Shown here one piece after another: positions 10,003-19,552 of a DNA stretch of 42,711 nucleotides; position 1 is the stretch's first letter; the number at the start of each line of letters is the position of its first letter. The translations under genes and the position numbers were made by a program. The stretch is taken from contig CANHST010000002.1 in assembly GCA_947463235.1 (NCBI GenBank), forward strand, positions 1-42,711, given 5' to 3'. The DNA comes from Acidimicrobiaceae bacterium. GTDB lineage: Bacteria > Actinomycetota > Acidimicrobiia > Acidimicrobiales > Ilumatobacteraceae. Below the pieces are notes generated by a model. That model was given only the letters and a program-made list of their open reading frames with translations, ran no database searches and had not been told where the DNA came from.

Positions 10003-11439
10003 TCAGGCGAGCTTCTCGACGAAGCCTTCGAGTTGGCGCAGGTTGCGGCACTCGTAGACGCCGTCGGTGTGGGTTCCGTAGTCGCCCACGATGGAATCGC
10101 CGGTGTTCCAGTAGCTCTTCGGCTCGGGGTTCAGCCAGTACACGTGACGTGCCTTCTGGCGGATCTCCTTGATCACCCAAGCCTGCGATGCGTGATAGTT
10201 GTTGCGAGCATCGCCCAGCAGCAGCACCGTGGTCTTCGGGCCGACGTCCTTGCCGTAGCGCTCCCAGAACACCTCGAACGCATGGCCGTAGTCGCTATGG
10301 CCGTCCACCCACACCACGTCGGCTTCGGTGTTCACGCGATGGATGGCGTTGGCGATGTCTTCCTCGCCGCGGAAGTAGTCGGTGACCTCGTCGATGCCGT
10401 CGATGAACACGAACGACCGCACCTTGGAGAACTGTCCCTGGATGGCGTACACGAGCATCAAGGTGAAGCGAGCGAACGCGGCCACTGAACCAGAGATGTC
10501 GGCGATCACCATCAGTTCCGGCTTGGCCGGGCGCGGGTACTTGAACTTCGGCTCGGCAGGCACGCCGCCGTAGCTGAGGCTGTGCCGCACGGTGTTGCGG
10601 AAGTCGAGCGGGCCCTTGCGACCGTGACGACGCTTGCGTGCCAGACGCGCCGCGAGCTTGCGGGTGAGCGGCTGCAGTGCCTTCTTCAGGTTCTGCATCT
10701 CGTCGCGCGACGCATGCATGAACTCCACGTCTTCGGGCAGCGGCTTGCGCAGCGTCTTGGCCATGGCCTCTGCGCCTCGGTCGGCGACGAGGCGTCGACG
10801 GATCTCGGCCTCGATCTCCTTCTTGAACTGCTCGATGCGATCGTTGTACTCGTCGTGCTCGAGGCGTTCCTCGAGCGGGGTGAGCTCGCCGCCCACTTCC
10901 TCGCGGCTCTTCTCCATGAGCTTGTCGAGCATGCCATCGAGATCAAGGTTCCGGAGCGTGCGGTACAGGTAGTAGGTGCCGCCCACCGGCCGGCCCGGCT
11001 CCATGCCCGCGAACCGCTGCACGGCCTGGCGAGCCAGCGCGCGCATCATCGCCTGATCGCCGTTCATCAACGCCGACATCAGCATCTGGGCGAGCTCTTC
11101 GGGCGTGAGCTGATCCATCGACCCGCCCTGCGCTCCACGGTTGTCGCCCTGGCGCATCTGCTCTTGCATCTCGCGCCACATCTCGTCGAGATCCGTGTCG
11201 CCGTCGGCAATGTTGTACTCGGGGCCGCGCATCGAGAAGTAGACCTCGAATACGGTCTCGAACGCCCGCCAGTGCGCGTTGTTCTTCACCATCGTTGCGC
11301 CGAGTGCGTACTTGAACGCGTCGCGGTCTTCGATGGGGATGTGTTGCACCGCCTCCATGGCGTCGAGGTTCTCGGTGAGCGACACCGGGAGCCCCGCGTT
11401 GCGGAGTTCGGTCACGAAACCGGCAAGCAGGTCGAGCAT
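10003..11439 (-). CDS. CoxE-like von Willebrand factor A domain protein
   Basis: MIDAS-like ADISGSVAAFARFTLMLVYAIQ, FVFIDGIDEVTD, DGHSDYGHAFEVF, LLLGDARNNYH; next to a MoxR ATPase. Confidence 0.88.
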   Translation of the reverse strand: MLDLLAGFVTELRNAGLPVSLTENLDAMEAVQHIPIEDRDAFKYALGATMVKNNAHWRAFETVFEVYFSMRGPEYNIADGDTDLDEMWREMQEQMRQGDNRGAQGGSMDQLTPEELAQMLMSALMNGDQAMMRALARQAVQRFAGMEPGRPVGGTYYLYRTLRNLDLDGMLDKLMEKSREEVGGELTPLEERLEHDEYNDRIEQFKKEIEAEIRRRLVADRGAEAMAKTLRKPLPEDVEFMHASRDEMQNLKKALQPLTRKLAARLARKRRHGRKGPLDFRNTVRHSLSYGGVPAEPKFKYPRPAKPELMVIADISGSVAAFARFTLMLVYAIQGQFSKVRSFVFIDGIDEVTDYFRGEEDIANAIHRVNTEADVVWVDGHSDYGHAFEVFWERYGKDVGPKTTVLLLGDARNNYHASQAWVIKEIRQKARHVYWLNPEPKSYWNTGDSIVGDYGTHTDGVYECRNLRQLEGFVEKLA

Positions 11440-11452
11440 GAGCGGTGGCCGA

Positions 11453-12319
11453 CTACTTGTCGACGCTCAGTTCCTTGGCGGCCTTGGCGATGTCGGTCTG
11501 GTACTTCAGCAGGATGTGAAGGGTTTCCTTGGCCTGCTGCGCATCGATGCTCTCGATGCCGAGCAGCACGAGGGTGCGGGCCCAGTCGATGGTCTCGCTG
11601 ACGCTCGGCGCCTTCTTCAGATCGAGCTGGCGGATGCTGCGCACGATGCGAGCGATCTGGTCGGCGAGGTTGTCGCTCACCTCGGGCACGCGAGCGAGCA
11701 CGATTTCCTTCTCGCGGTCCATGCTCGGGTAGTCGACGTGGAGATACAGGCAGCGGCGCTTCAGCGCCTCGCTGAGCTCGCGGGTGTTGTTGGAGGTGAG
11801 GAACACCATCGGGATCTGCTTGGCCGTGATCGTGCCGAGCTCGGGGATGGACACCTGATACTCCGACAGGATCTCGAGCAGCAACGCCTCGGTCTCCACT
11901 TCCACGCGGTCGACTTCGTCGATCAGCAGCACCACGGGGTCGGGGGCGCTGATGGCCTCGAGCAGCGGGCGGGTGAGGAGGAACTCATCGCTGAAGATGT
12001 CGTCGTGCACATCGCTCCAGCTGTCGCTGTTCTTGTCGGCCTGGATGCGCAGCAGCTGCTTCTTGTAGTTCCACTCGTACAGCGCTTTGCTCTCGTCGAG
12101 GCCCTCGTAGCACTGCAGACGAATAAGGCGGCTGCCGGTGATCTCGGCGATGCTCTTGGCGAGCTGGGTCTTGCCGGTACCAGCCGGACCCTCCACCAGA
12201 ACAGGCTTACCGAGGCGATCGGCGAGGTAGGCGACGCCGGCGATACCGTCGTCGGCGAGGTAGTTGACGTCCTTCAGGCCCTGGCGGACCTGTGCGACGC
12301 TCTCGAAGCGATGAGCCAT
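11453..12319 (-). CDS. MoxR-family AAA+ ATPase (CoxD-like)
   Basis: Walker A VEGPAGTGKTQLA; Walker B VVLLIDEVDRVE; sensor LTSNNTRELSEALKRRC. Confidence 0.9.
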   Translation of the reverse strand: MAHRFESVAQVRQGLKDVNYLADDGIAGVAYLADRLGKPVLVEGPAGTGKTQLAKSIAEITGSRLIRLQCYEGLDESKALYEWNYKKQLLRIQADKNSDSWSDVHDDIFSDEFLLTRPLLEAISAPDPVVLLIDEVDRVEVETEALLLEILSEYQVSIPELGTITAKQIPMVFLTSNNTRELSEALKRRCLYLHVDYPSMDREKEIVLARVPEVSDNLADQIARIVRSIRQLDLKKAPSVSETIDWARTLVLLGIESIDAQQAKETLHILLKYQTDIAKAAKELSVDK

Positions 12320-12325
12320 ACGGGC

Positions 12326-12356
12326 ACCCTACTGGCCGTCTTGACCGGGAGGTCAA
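12326..12356 (-). promoter_or_regulatory. Candidate promoter for the moxR-vwa unit: TTGACC-N19-TAGGGT, 6 nt from ATG (leaderless configuration)
   Basis: Minus strand: TTGACCtcccggtcaagacggccagTAGGGTgcccgtATG. Confidence 0.5.
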
Positions 12357-12410
12357 TTGGACGCCACCGGCACCGGCTCGTGGTCACCCCAACACGCTCC
12401 GTAGTACCTG

Positions 12411-12439
12411 TTTTCAAGGCCTTGCCGCTGATCTAGGGT
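12411..12439 (+). promoter_or_regulatory. Candidate promoter for the S8 peptidase: TTTTCA-N17-TAGGGT
   Basis: ttttcaaggccttgccgctgatctagggt; the S8 ORF is preceded by an SD-like ggagga. Confidence 0.4.
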
Positions 12440-12487
12440 GCCGCCATCCGCTCTACGGGGGGCGGTTTCAGACGGAGGATTCCACGC

Positions 12488-15400
12488 ATGAAACGCGCCA
12501 TTGCCACCGGCGTCGCGTTGCTCACTGCTGTCGGCTTCGCGGCTTCCACCGCGGCGCAGGCACCGGCTTCGGGGCACGCTCGATTCACCCAACGGCCCAT
12601 CCCCAAGGAGTTCGACCTTTCGAACCTGCCCAGCCAGGCAGATCCGAACAAGGTGGTCTCTGCAGTCGTGATGCTGAGCGCCGATTCGGTGAGCGGGAAG
12701 AAGGTGCAGGCCGACCAGGCAGGCGCGGCCTTCGACCGCAAGGCCGCCGAGCGCCAAGTGCGCGCGTCGCAGGCCTCGGTGCTCCCGGCATTGCGCGCCG
12801 CTGGCGCCAAGGTGGGCACCTCCACCTACACCGTGCTCAACGCCGTCACCGTCCGGGCCACAGTGAAGGACCTTCGGGCCATCGCGTCGATCGCTGGTGT
12901 GTCGGGCGTGCATGTGTCGCGTCCCATCACTCGCGACAACGCCCACTCGAACGCCTACACCGGCGTACCCCAGGTGTGGCAGGCCCTCGGCCTCACCGGC
13001 AAGGGCATGACCGTCGGCATCATCGATGACGGCATCGACTACTACCACGCCGATTTCGGCGGCACCGACGGCGCAGCCAAGTACGCCGCCGACGACCCCA
13101 CCATCATCGAGCCCGGCACCTTCCCCACCGCCAAGGTGGTGGGCGGTTACGACTTCGTGGGCGACGCCTACGACGCCGACCCGGGTCCAGGCGAGACCGA
13201 CGTGCCCGCACCCGACGCCGACCCACTGGCCTGCGGCGAGCACGGCACCCACGTGTCGGGCACCGCTGCCGGCGCCGGCGTGCTGGCCGACGGCACCGCC
13301 TTCACCGGCCCCTACAACGCCACCACGCTCACCGACCATTCGTTCTCGGTGGCGCCCGGTAGCGCACCCGAAGCATCGATCCGCATGTACAAGGTGTTCG
13401 GCTGCGATGGCAGCGTGAACGACGACATCATCCTCGCCGCCATCGACAAGGCCGTCGCCGACGGTGTGAGCGTCCTCAGCATGTCGCTCGGCAGCACCTG
13501 GGGCACCGGCACGGGTGTGGAAGAACTCGCCCTCGACAACGCCACCAAGCTCGGCGTGCTCAGCGTGGTGGCCGCCGGTAACTCTGGCCCCAGCGCCTAC
13601 CTGGTCGGTTCGCCGTCCACCGCCAGCAGCGTGCTCTCCGTCGCCGCTGCCGATACGTCGGAAGCGACGCTGCCCGAGGTGGCCATCACCGGCGATCTCG
13701 CTCTGTCGGGTCAGAACTCGAACCTGTTCGACTTCGCCGGCGGCTCGGTGTCGGGCACCACGGTGGATGTTGGCCTCGGCTGCGATGCCGCCGACTACGA
13801 CGGCCTCGCCGGCATGATCGCGGTCACCCATCGTGGCGTCTGCGACCGAGTGGCCCGAGCCATCCTCGGCTCGGCCGCCGGTGTCGCCGCCGTGATCTTC
13901 GTGAACAACGCCGACGGATTCCCGCCGGTCGAAGGTGCCATCCCCGGCGCGACGGTGCCGTTCGTGGGCGTGCCCAAGTCGGTGAACATCGCCAACGGCA
14001 CCAACCTCACGTTGGCCGCCGGTGCCGGCATTCCCAACCCGGCGTACACCAACTTCGCCAGCTTCACCTCCAACGGCCTCCGCCTCGACAACGCTCCCAA
14101 GCCCGACATCACGGCACCCGGCGTGAGCATCCTGTCGGCGTTCGCGGGCAGCGGCGATCAGGGTGTGCCGCTCTCGGGCACCTCCATGGCCACCCCGCAC
14201 ATGTCGGGTATCGCTCTGCTCGTGCGCCAGGCTCACCCCACCTGGGGCCCGATCGCCGTGAAGGGTGCCCTAATGAGCACCGCCGACCCGTCTCGGGTGG
14301 GCGACTGGAACGTCGTTCGTGGCGGCGTCGGCATGGTGACCGCACCTGCGGCCGTCGATGCCGTCACCTACCTCTCCACGGCGAACGGCGCCAACCATCT
14401 TGCCTTCGGCTTCAAGGACATCACCGAGAACTACGAAGCGAGCCGCACCATCACGCTGACGAACACCTCGAGCAAGGCCATCACCTACGACCTTGCCACG
14501 GAACTCGACAGCCTTGGCCTCACCAGGTTCAGCGCCACGGTGAACCCGAGCAGCACGAAGGTGAACGCTCGCAGCAGCAAGGTGATCACCGTCACGCTCA
14601 AGATCCGCGACCCGCAGAACCTTCCTGAGGCATCGATCAACACGGCGGGCACCCAGCTGAGCATCAATGGTCTGCTCGTGGCCACGCCTCGCGGCACCAC
14701 CGCCGGCGTGCACACTCTGCGGGCACCGTTGGTGCTCGTGCCCTACGGCGCCAGCGACATCCGCGCTCGCGCCAAGGCCACGGCTGGCACCACCAGCAGC
14801 ATTGCGCTGGCCAACCGCGGGGTGCACACCGGCACCGTGGATACCTACCAGTGGATCGCCACCGACGATGCCGGCGACACCACGTCGCCGTTGGTGCCCG
14901 ACGTCCGCGACGTCGGTGTGCAGCAGTTCGACATAGGCGGCGACGACCTGCTGGTGTTCGCCATCAGCTCGAACAACCGGGTCACGAGTGCAGCGACCGC
15001 CGAGTACGACGTGTTCATCGACACCAACAACGACGGCGATCCCGACTTCTGGATCCTGGCGGCCGACTTCGGACTGCTCGCTTTCGGAGACCCCACGGGC
15101 GACATCGCGGCGTTCACCATCGATCTGGCGACGTTCGACATCGTTGATGTCGAGAGCGTCTTCGCACCGAACAACGGGAGCGTCGTGGCAGTGCCTGTCC
15201 TCGCCTCGGCGCTCGGTGCCACCGGCCCGATGGGAGTCTCGGTGAGCACGAACACGGTGATGGAACTCGCAATGAGCGACGACGTGGCAACGGGCTACTA
15301 CGACCCCACCCGCCCCGCCGTCAGCAACGGCGACTTCTTCGCGCTCGACCCGCTGGCTTCGGCGAATCTGCCCACCTCGGTGGATGCCGAGGCTGCCGCC

Positions 15401-15496
15401 CAGCAGGGTGCCCTCGGTTGGCTGGTCGTGTCGGTGGATGATGCCGCCGGCTCGCGGGAAGCCGACCGGGTGCCGCTGCACCCCGTGCGCGACTGA
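12488..15496 (+). CDS. Secreted S8 (subtilisin-like) serine peptidase with PA-like insert and long C-terminal region
   Basis: N-terminal signal peptide; triad regions VGIIDDGIDYYHADF, GEHGTHVSGTAAG, GTSMATPHMSGIA; AAGNSGPSAY; PA-like insert AVTHRGVCDRVARAILGSAAGVAAVIFVNN; Ca-loop-like DTNNDGDPD. Confidence 0.92.
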   Translation: MKRAIATGVALLTAVGFAASTAAQAPASGHARFTQRPIPKEFDLSNLPSQADPNKVVSAVVMLSADSVSGKKVQADQAGAAFDRKAAERQVRASQASVLPALRAAGAKVGTSTYTVLNAVTVRATVKDLRAIASIAGVSGVHVSRPITRDNAHSNAYTGVPQVWQALGLTGKGMTVGIIDDGIDYYHADFGGTDGAAKYAADDPTIIEPGTFPTAKVVGGYDFVGDAYDADPGPGETDVPAPDADPLACGEHGTHVSGTAAGAGVLADGTAFTGPYNATTLTDHSFSVAPGSAPEASIRMYKVFGCDGSVNDDIILAAIDKAVADGVSVLSMSLGSTWGTGTGVEELALDNATKLGVLSVVAAGNSGPSAYLVGSPSTASSVLSVAAADTSEATLPEVAITGDLALSGQNSNLFDFAGGSVSGTTVDVGLGCDAADYDGLAGMIAVTHRGVCDRVARAILGSAAGVAAVIFVNNADGFPPVEGAIPGATVPFVGVPKSVNIANGTNLTLAAGAGIPNPAYTNFASFTSNGLRLDNAPKPDITAPGVSILSAFAGSGDQGVPLSGTSMATPHMSGIALLVRQAHPTWGPIAVKGALMSTADPSRVGDWNVVRGGVGMVTAPAAVDAVTYLSTANGANHLAFGFKDITENYEASRTITLTNTSSKAITYDLATELDSLGLTRFSATVNPSSTKVNARSSKVITVTLKIRDPQNLPEASINTAGTQLSINGLLVATPRGTTAGVHTLRAPLVLVPYGASDIRARAKATAGTTSSIALANRGVHTGTVDTYQWIATDDAGDTTSPLVPDVRDVGVQQFDIGGDDLLVFAISSNNRVTSAATAEYDVFIDTNNDGDPDFWILAADFGLLAFGDPTGDIAAFTIDLATFDIVDVESVFAPNNGSVVAVPVLASALGATGPMGVSVSTNTVMELAMSDDVATGYYDPTRPAVSNGDFFALDPLASANLPTSVDAEAAAQQGALGWLVVSVDDAAGSREADRVPLHPVRD

Positions 15497-15510
15497 CGCA
15501 GCAATGAGTC

Positions 15511-15554
15511 GATGGTGCCGTCCGGCCTGGGCAACCTCGCCGGACGGCACCATC
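15511..15554 (+). terminator. 15-bp perfect-stem hairpin between the S8 gene and murJ
   Basis: gatggtgccgtccgg (15511-15525) / ccggacggcaccatc (15540-15554), 14-nt loop; no strong T tract. Confidence 0.6.
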
Positions 15555-15571
15555 CGACTACCCTTTCGCAC

Positions 15572-17155
15572 GTGAGCAGCCTGCTGAAGTCGAACGTGGC
15601 GGTTGCCACCGGCACGGCGCTCTCCAGAGTCACCGGCCTCGCTCGCGTGGCAGTGCTGGGTGCGGTGCTCGGCACCCCTAGCGCCGTTGCCGATGCCTAC
15701 GACCTGGCGAATGGCACGCCGAACATGATCTACGAGCTGCTCATCGGCGGCGTGCTCAGTAGTTCGCTCGTTCCCCTCTTCACTCGTCTGCACGACGATG
15801 ACGACGAGGAGGGCACCAGCGCGGTGATCACCGTGGCAGCGATCGCAATGGTGGTGATCACGCTCGCCGCCGTGGTCTTGGCGCCGCTGATCTTCCACCT
15901 GTACTCGATGCTCACCTCGGCAAATGTGGATGCCGATCGGTATCGACAGGTGGGTACGGCGTTGGCCCGCCTCTTCCTGGTGCAGATCTTCTTCTACGGC
16001 CTCAACGCGCTCGCGTCGGCGTTGCTCAATGCGCGCCGACGCTTCTTCGCCGCAGCGTGGGTACCCGTGCTCTCGAACATCGTCATCATCGCCTCACTGC
16101 TACTGGTGCCCACCGTGACCGACGGCAAGGTGCCCACCCTCGACGACGTACTGAACAACGCGCAACTGAAGTGGTTGCTCGGTGGTGGCGCCACACTCGG
16201 CATCGCCGTGATGGCGCTCGCGTTGCTGCCGGCATTGGCGGCAGCCAAGGTGCGCGTGCAGTTCCGACCCGACTTCCATCATCCTGCCGTGCGCACGCTA
16301 CGCAACCTGTCGGGCTGGGCGCTGGGCTACGTGGTGGCCAACCAGGTCGCGGTGGTGGTGATTCGCAACCTCTTGCGCGGCGGCGACGGCGCCCAGTTCG
16401 CGTACTCACGCGCCTACCTGTGGTTCGTTCTGCCCCACGGCTTGCTCGCGGTGAGTATCGCCACCACGTTCCTGCCCGAGATGAGCAGTGCCATCAACCG
16501 AGGCGATCGCACTCGCCTGATCGATCGCACCTCGCTCGGCATCCGGCTCATCGCATTGGTCACGCTGCCCGCCGGGTTCGGGCTGTTCGTGTTGCGCCGC
16601 TCGATCATCGGCGCCGCCTTTCAGCACGGCAACGTCACCGCGCAAGATGCCCTGAACACCTCACGAGCCCTGGGCGGGTTTGCGTTGGGCCTCGTGGGCT
16701 TCTCGATCTACCTGTTCGTGCTGCGTGTCTTCTATGCACATCGCGACGCCCGCACGCCTTTCGTCATCAACCTCTTCGAGAACGCCATCAACATCGTGGT
16801 GGCACTGTTCCTCGTGGCGCGCTATGGGCTACTCGGCCTTGGCATCTCCTTCGCAGTCGCCTACCTGCTGAGCGCAGTGTGGGCGATGCAGGTGGCGAGT
16901 TACAAGGTGCCCGGGTTCGAACTGCGCGGCATCCTGCTCGCACTCAGTCGAATGTTGCTGGCCTCGGTGGTGATGGCCGAAGCGGTATGGATCGTGGCCC
17001 GATCCGTGGGCGGCAACGTCGGCGCCGCTGCGGTCGTTCGGGTCGTTGCCGGCACGACCGTGGGCGCGGTCGTCTACCTGGGCATGTTGTTGGCGCTGCG
17101 GGCACCCGAACTCGACCAATTACGGGCGCGGTTCAGCCGTCGCTCGGCCGCCTAG
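15572..17155 (+). CDS. murJ: Lipid II flippase MurJ / MviN-like integral membrane protein
   Basis: GTG start VSSLLKSNVAVATGTALSRVTGLARVAVLGAVLG; repeated TM segments; typical MviN N-terminus. Confidence 0.88.
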   Translation: MSSLLKSNVAVATGTALSRVTGLARVAVLGAVLGTPSAVADAYDLANGTPNMIYELLIGGVLSSSLVPLFTRLHDDDDEEGTSAVITVAAIAMVVITLAAVVLAPLIFHLYSMLTSANVDADRYRQVGTALARLFLVQIFFYGLNALASALLNARRRFFAAAWVPVLSNIVIIASLLLVPTVTDGKVPTLDDVLNNAQLKWLLGGGATLGIAVMALALLPALAAAKVRVQFRPDFHHPAVRTLRNLSGWALGYVVANQVAVVVIRNLLRGGDGAQFAYSRAYLWFVLPHGLLAVSIATTFLPEMSSAINRGDRTRLIDRTSLGIRLIALVTLPAGFGLFVLRRSIIGAAFQHGNVTAQDALNTSRALGGFALGLVGFSIYLFVLRVFYAHRDARTPFVINLFENAINIVVALFLVARYGLLGLGISFAVAYLLSAVWAMQVASYKVPGFELRGILLALSRMLLASVVMAEAVWIVARSVGGNVGAAAVVRVVAGTTVGAVVYLGMLLALRAPELDQLRARFSRRSAA

Positions 17156-18252
17156 CCCGGCGAGGGCGAGGCCAGCACCATCAGGTCGTCGCGGTGGATG
17201 GCTTCGTGCGCCACCGTGGCCGGCAGGTCGGTGGTGCGCCGACCCTTCACTTCGCGCATCGTGTCGGCATCGACGAGCACCATGCCACGAGCGATGACCA
17301 TGCCCTGCACATCGCGCACCTCCACAACATCGCCCACATCGAATTGCCCGATCACGTCGGTGACACCCGCCGGCAGCAACGACGTACCCCGCTCGAGCAA
17401 CGCCCGCCGAGCACCGTCGTCGACCACCAACGCGCCCTCCACGTTCGTGGCAAAGCCGATCCAGAGCTTGCGAGCCGGAAGGTTGCGGTCGCTGGGAAGG
17501 AACGTGGTGCCCACGCTGGCCCCGTTCACGGCATCGACGAGCACATCGGGCCTGGCCGAACTGGCGATGACCGCACGCACACCAGCCCACGACGCCATCC
17601 GCGCCGCCGAGAGCTTGGAGGCCATGCCGCCGCTACCTCTGGTGCTGCCACTGGCGGTGGCGGCCACCGACAGCAACGGGTCGTCGGCATCCACCGTGTC
17701 GATCAAGGTGGCAGTGGCATCGGTGCGCGGGTCGGAGGTGTACAGGCCCGGCATGTCGGTGAGCAGCACCAGCAGATCGGCAGCCACGTTGTGCGCCACC
17801 AGTGTGGCGATTCGGTCGTTGTCGCCGAAGCGAAGTTCGTCGGCTGCGATGGCATCGTTCTCGTTCACGATGGGCACACAGCCCAGTTCCATCAGGCGCA
17901 GCAGCGTCTGGCGGGCATGAAGGTATTGTCGCCGGTCGACAAAGTCGTGCGGCACCAGCAACACCTGCGCAGCCACCAGACCGTGCCGATCGAGCGAACG
18001 GTTGTAAGTCTCCATCAACCGACTCTGCCCGGCTGCGGAGATGGCCTGCAGTGTGGGCATGTCGGTGGGCCGCGAGCCAAGGCCAAGAGCCGACACGCCC
18101 GCCGACACCGCTCCGGAGCTGACCAAGATCACCTCGTGGCCATCGGCGCGCAGCGCAGCCAACTGGTCGCACATCGCATCGATCACCGCAGTGGAGATCA
18201 CACCCAAGTGGTCGGTGATCGACGACGTGCCGATCTTCGCGACGACCCGCAT
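17152..18252 (-). CDS. proB: Glutamate 5-kinase with C-terminal PUA domain
   Basis: MRVVAKIGTSSIT, VILVSSGAVSAGV, VPIVNENDAI, FGDNDRIATLVA, LTDMPGLYTSDP, STRGSGGMASKLSAARMA; C-terminal PUA-like region. Confidence 0.95.
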   Translation of the reverse strand: MRVVAKIGTSSITDHLGVISTAVIDAMCDQLAALRADGHEVILVSSGAVSAGVSALGLGSRPTDMPTLQAISAAGQSRLMETYNRSLDRHGLVAAQVLLVPHDFVDRRQYLHARQTLLRLMELGCVPIVNENDAIAADELRFGDNDRIATLVAHNVAADLLVLLTDMPGLYTSDPRTDATATLIDTVDADDPLLSVAATASGSTRGSGGMASKLSAARMASWAGVRAVIASSARPDVLVDAVNGASVGTTFLPSDRNLPARKLWIGFATNVEGALVVDDGARRALLERGTSLLPAGVTDVIGQFDVGDVVEVRDVQGMVIARGMVLVDADTMREVKGRRTTDLPATVAHEAIHRDDLMVLASPSPG

Positions 18253-18254
18253 GA

Positions 18255-19496
18255 TCAGGCTTCTTCCTGGTACTCGAAACTGAAGCTGGCGATCCAGACG
18301 ATGTCGCCGTCGCGAGCGCCAGCACGAGCCAGCATTCGGGGCACGCCGAGCCGCTTCAACGCGTAGTCGATGTAGGTGAGTGCCTCAGGAGTGGTGACGT
18401 CGTTCAACGCAACGATGCGCTCGACCTGGCGACCCTGGAGGCGGAATTCGTTGTCGCCGAGGCGCTCAACCATGGCGCCCTCTTGCTCGGGACGGATGAT
18501 GACGATGCCTTCGTTGGCCGGCTGCGATTGACGCGCCTCGAACACCAACTCCGAGAGTTTCGACACCAGCTCGCGGATGCCCTGCTGGGTGATCGACGAG
18601 ATCATTTCGCCGTCCCAGTCGAAGATGGCAGAGTCGCTCTTGGTGCCCACCACCAGGCGCGGGCGCTCCAGCAGTTCGGGCTGATACTCGCCCAGCTCGT
18701 GCAGCAGAATGCGCACCTGCTCTTCCGGCGGCGGTCCTTCGATGTCTTCGAGATCGACCATGATGCACAACACTCGGGCGCGTTCGATGTGCTTGAGGAA
18801 CTGGTGGCCCAAGCCCTTGCCCTCACTGGCACCTTCGATGAGGCCGGGGATGTCGGCAACCACGAACTCGGTGAGGCCCGGGTAGCGAACCACACCGAGG
18901 TTGGGTTCGAGCGTGGTGAATGGGTAGTTGGCGATCTTTGGCTTTGCTGCACTGATGACGCTGATCAGCGTGCTCTTGCCGACGTTCGGAAACCCGACAA
19001 GCGCCACGTCGGCCATCAGCTTCAGTTCCAGCTTCAGCCACTTCTCTTCACCGTGCTCGCCCTGCTCGGCGAAGGTTGGGGCGCGGCGGCGGTTCGAGGC
19101 GAACTTGGCGTTGCCGCGACCCCCGCGACCACCACCGGCACACATCCAGCGGTCGCCATGGTTGGCCAGGTCGGCCAACAGTTCCCCGGTGTACAGATCG
19201 GTGACCACGGTGCCTTCGGGCACATGAACCTCGAGGTCCTTGCCACGGCGACCGTGCATGTCTTTGCCCTGCCCGTGCACGCCACTCTCGGCCTTGCGGT
19301 GCGGGTGGTCCTTGAAGGCGAGCAGCGACGCGACGTTGCGGTCGGCGATGAGCCAGATGTCGCCACCTTTGCCGCCGTCACCGCCGTTCGGACCGCCAAA
19401 GGCCACCGGACCCTCGCGACGGAACGACACACAGCCGGCGCCACCATCACCGGCTTGAACGTTCAGTTGCGCTTCGTCGACAAATCCGCTGCTCAT
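18255..19496 (-). CDS. obgE: GTPase ObgE/CgtA
   Basis: MSSGFVDEAQLNVQAGDGGAGCVSFRRE Obg fold; VGFPNVGKSTLISVISAAKPKIANYPFTTLEPNLG; OCT-like C-terminal domain. Confidence 0.96.
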   Translation of the reverse strand: MSSGFVDEAQLNVQAGDGGAGCVSFRREGPVAFGGPNGGDGGKGGDIWLIADRNVASLLAFKDHPHRKAESGVHGQGKDMHGRRGKDLEVHVPEGTVVTDLYTGELLADLANHGDRWMCAGGGRGGRGNAKFASNRRRAPTFAEQGEHGEEKWLKLELKLMADVALVGFPNVGKSTLISVISAAKPKIANYPFTTLEPNLGVVRYPGLTEFVVADIPGLIEGASEGKGLGHQFLKHIERARVLCIMVDLEDIEGPPPEEQVRILLHELGEYQPELLERPRLVVGTKSDSAIFDWDGEMISSITQQGIRELVSKLSELVFEARQSQPANEGIVIIRPEQEGAMVERLGDNEFRLQGRQVERIVALNDVTTPEALTYIDYALKRLGVPRMLARAGARDGDIVWIASFSFEYQEEA

Positions 19497-19533
19497 AGGA
19501 CCCCATGAGGCTACCGGGACACGGGCGGTGGGG

Positions 19534-19551
19534 GTCGGTAGGGTTACCGAC
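19534..19551 (+). promoter_or_regulatory. 7-bp perfect inverted repeat overlapping a TAGGGT -10 element and abutting the dgt start codon (candidate operator)
   Basis: GTCGGTA-gggt-TACCGAC followed by g-ATG at 19553; -10 TAGGGT at 19539-19544. Confidence 0.45.
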
Positions 19552-19552
19552 G

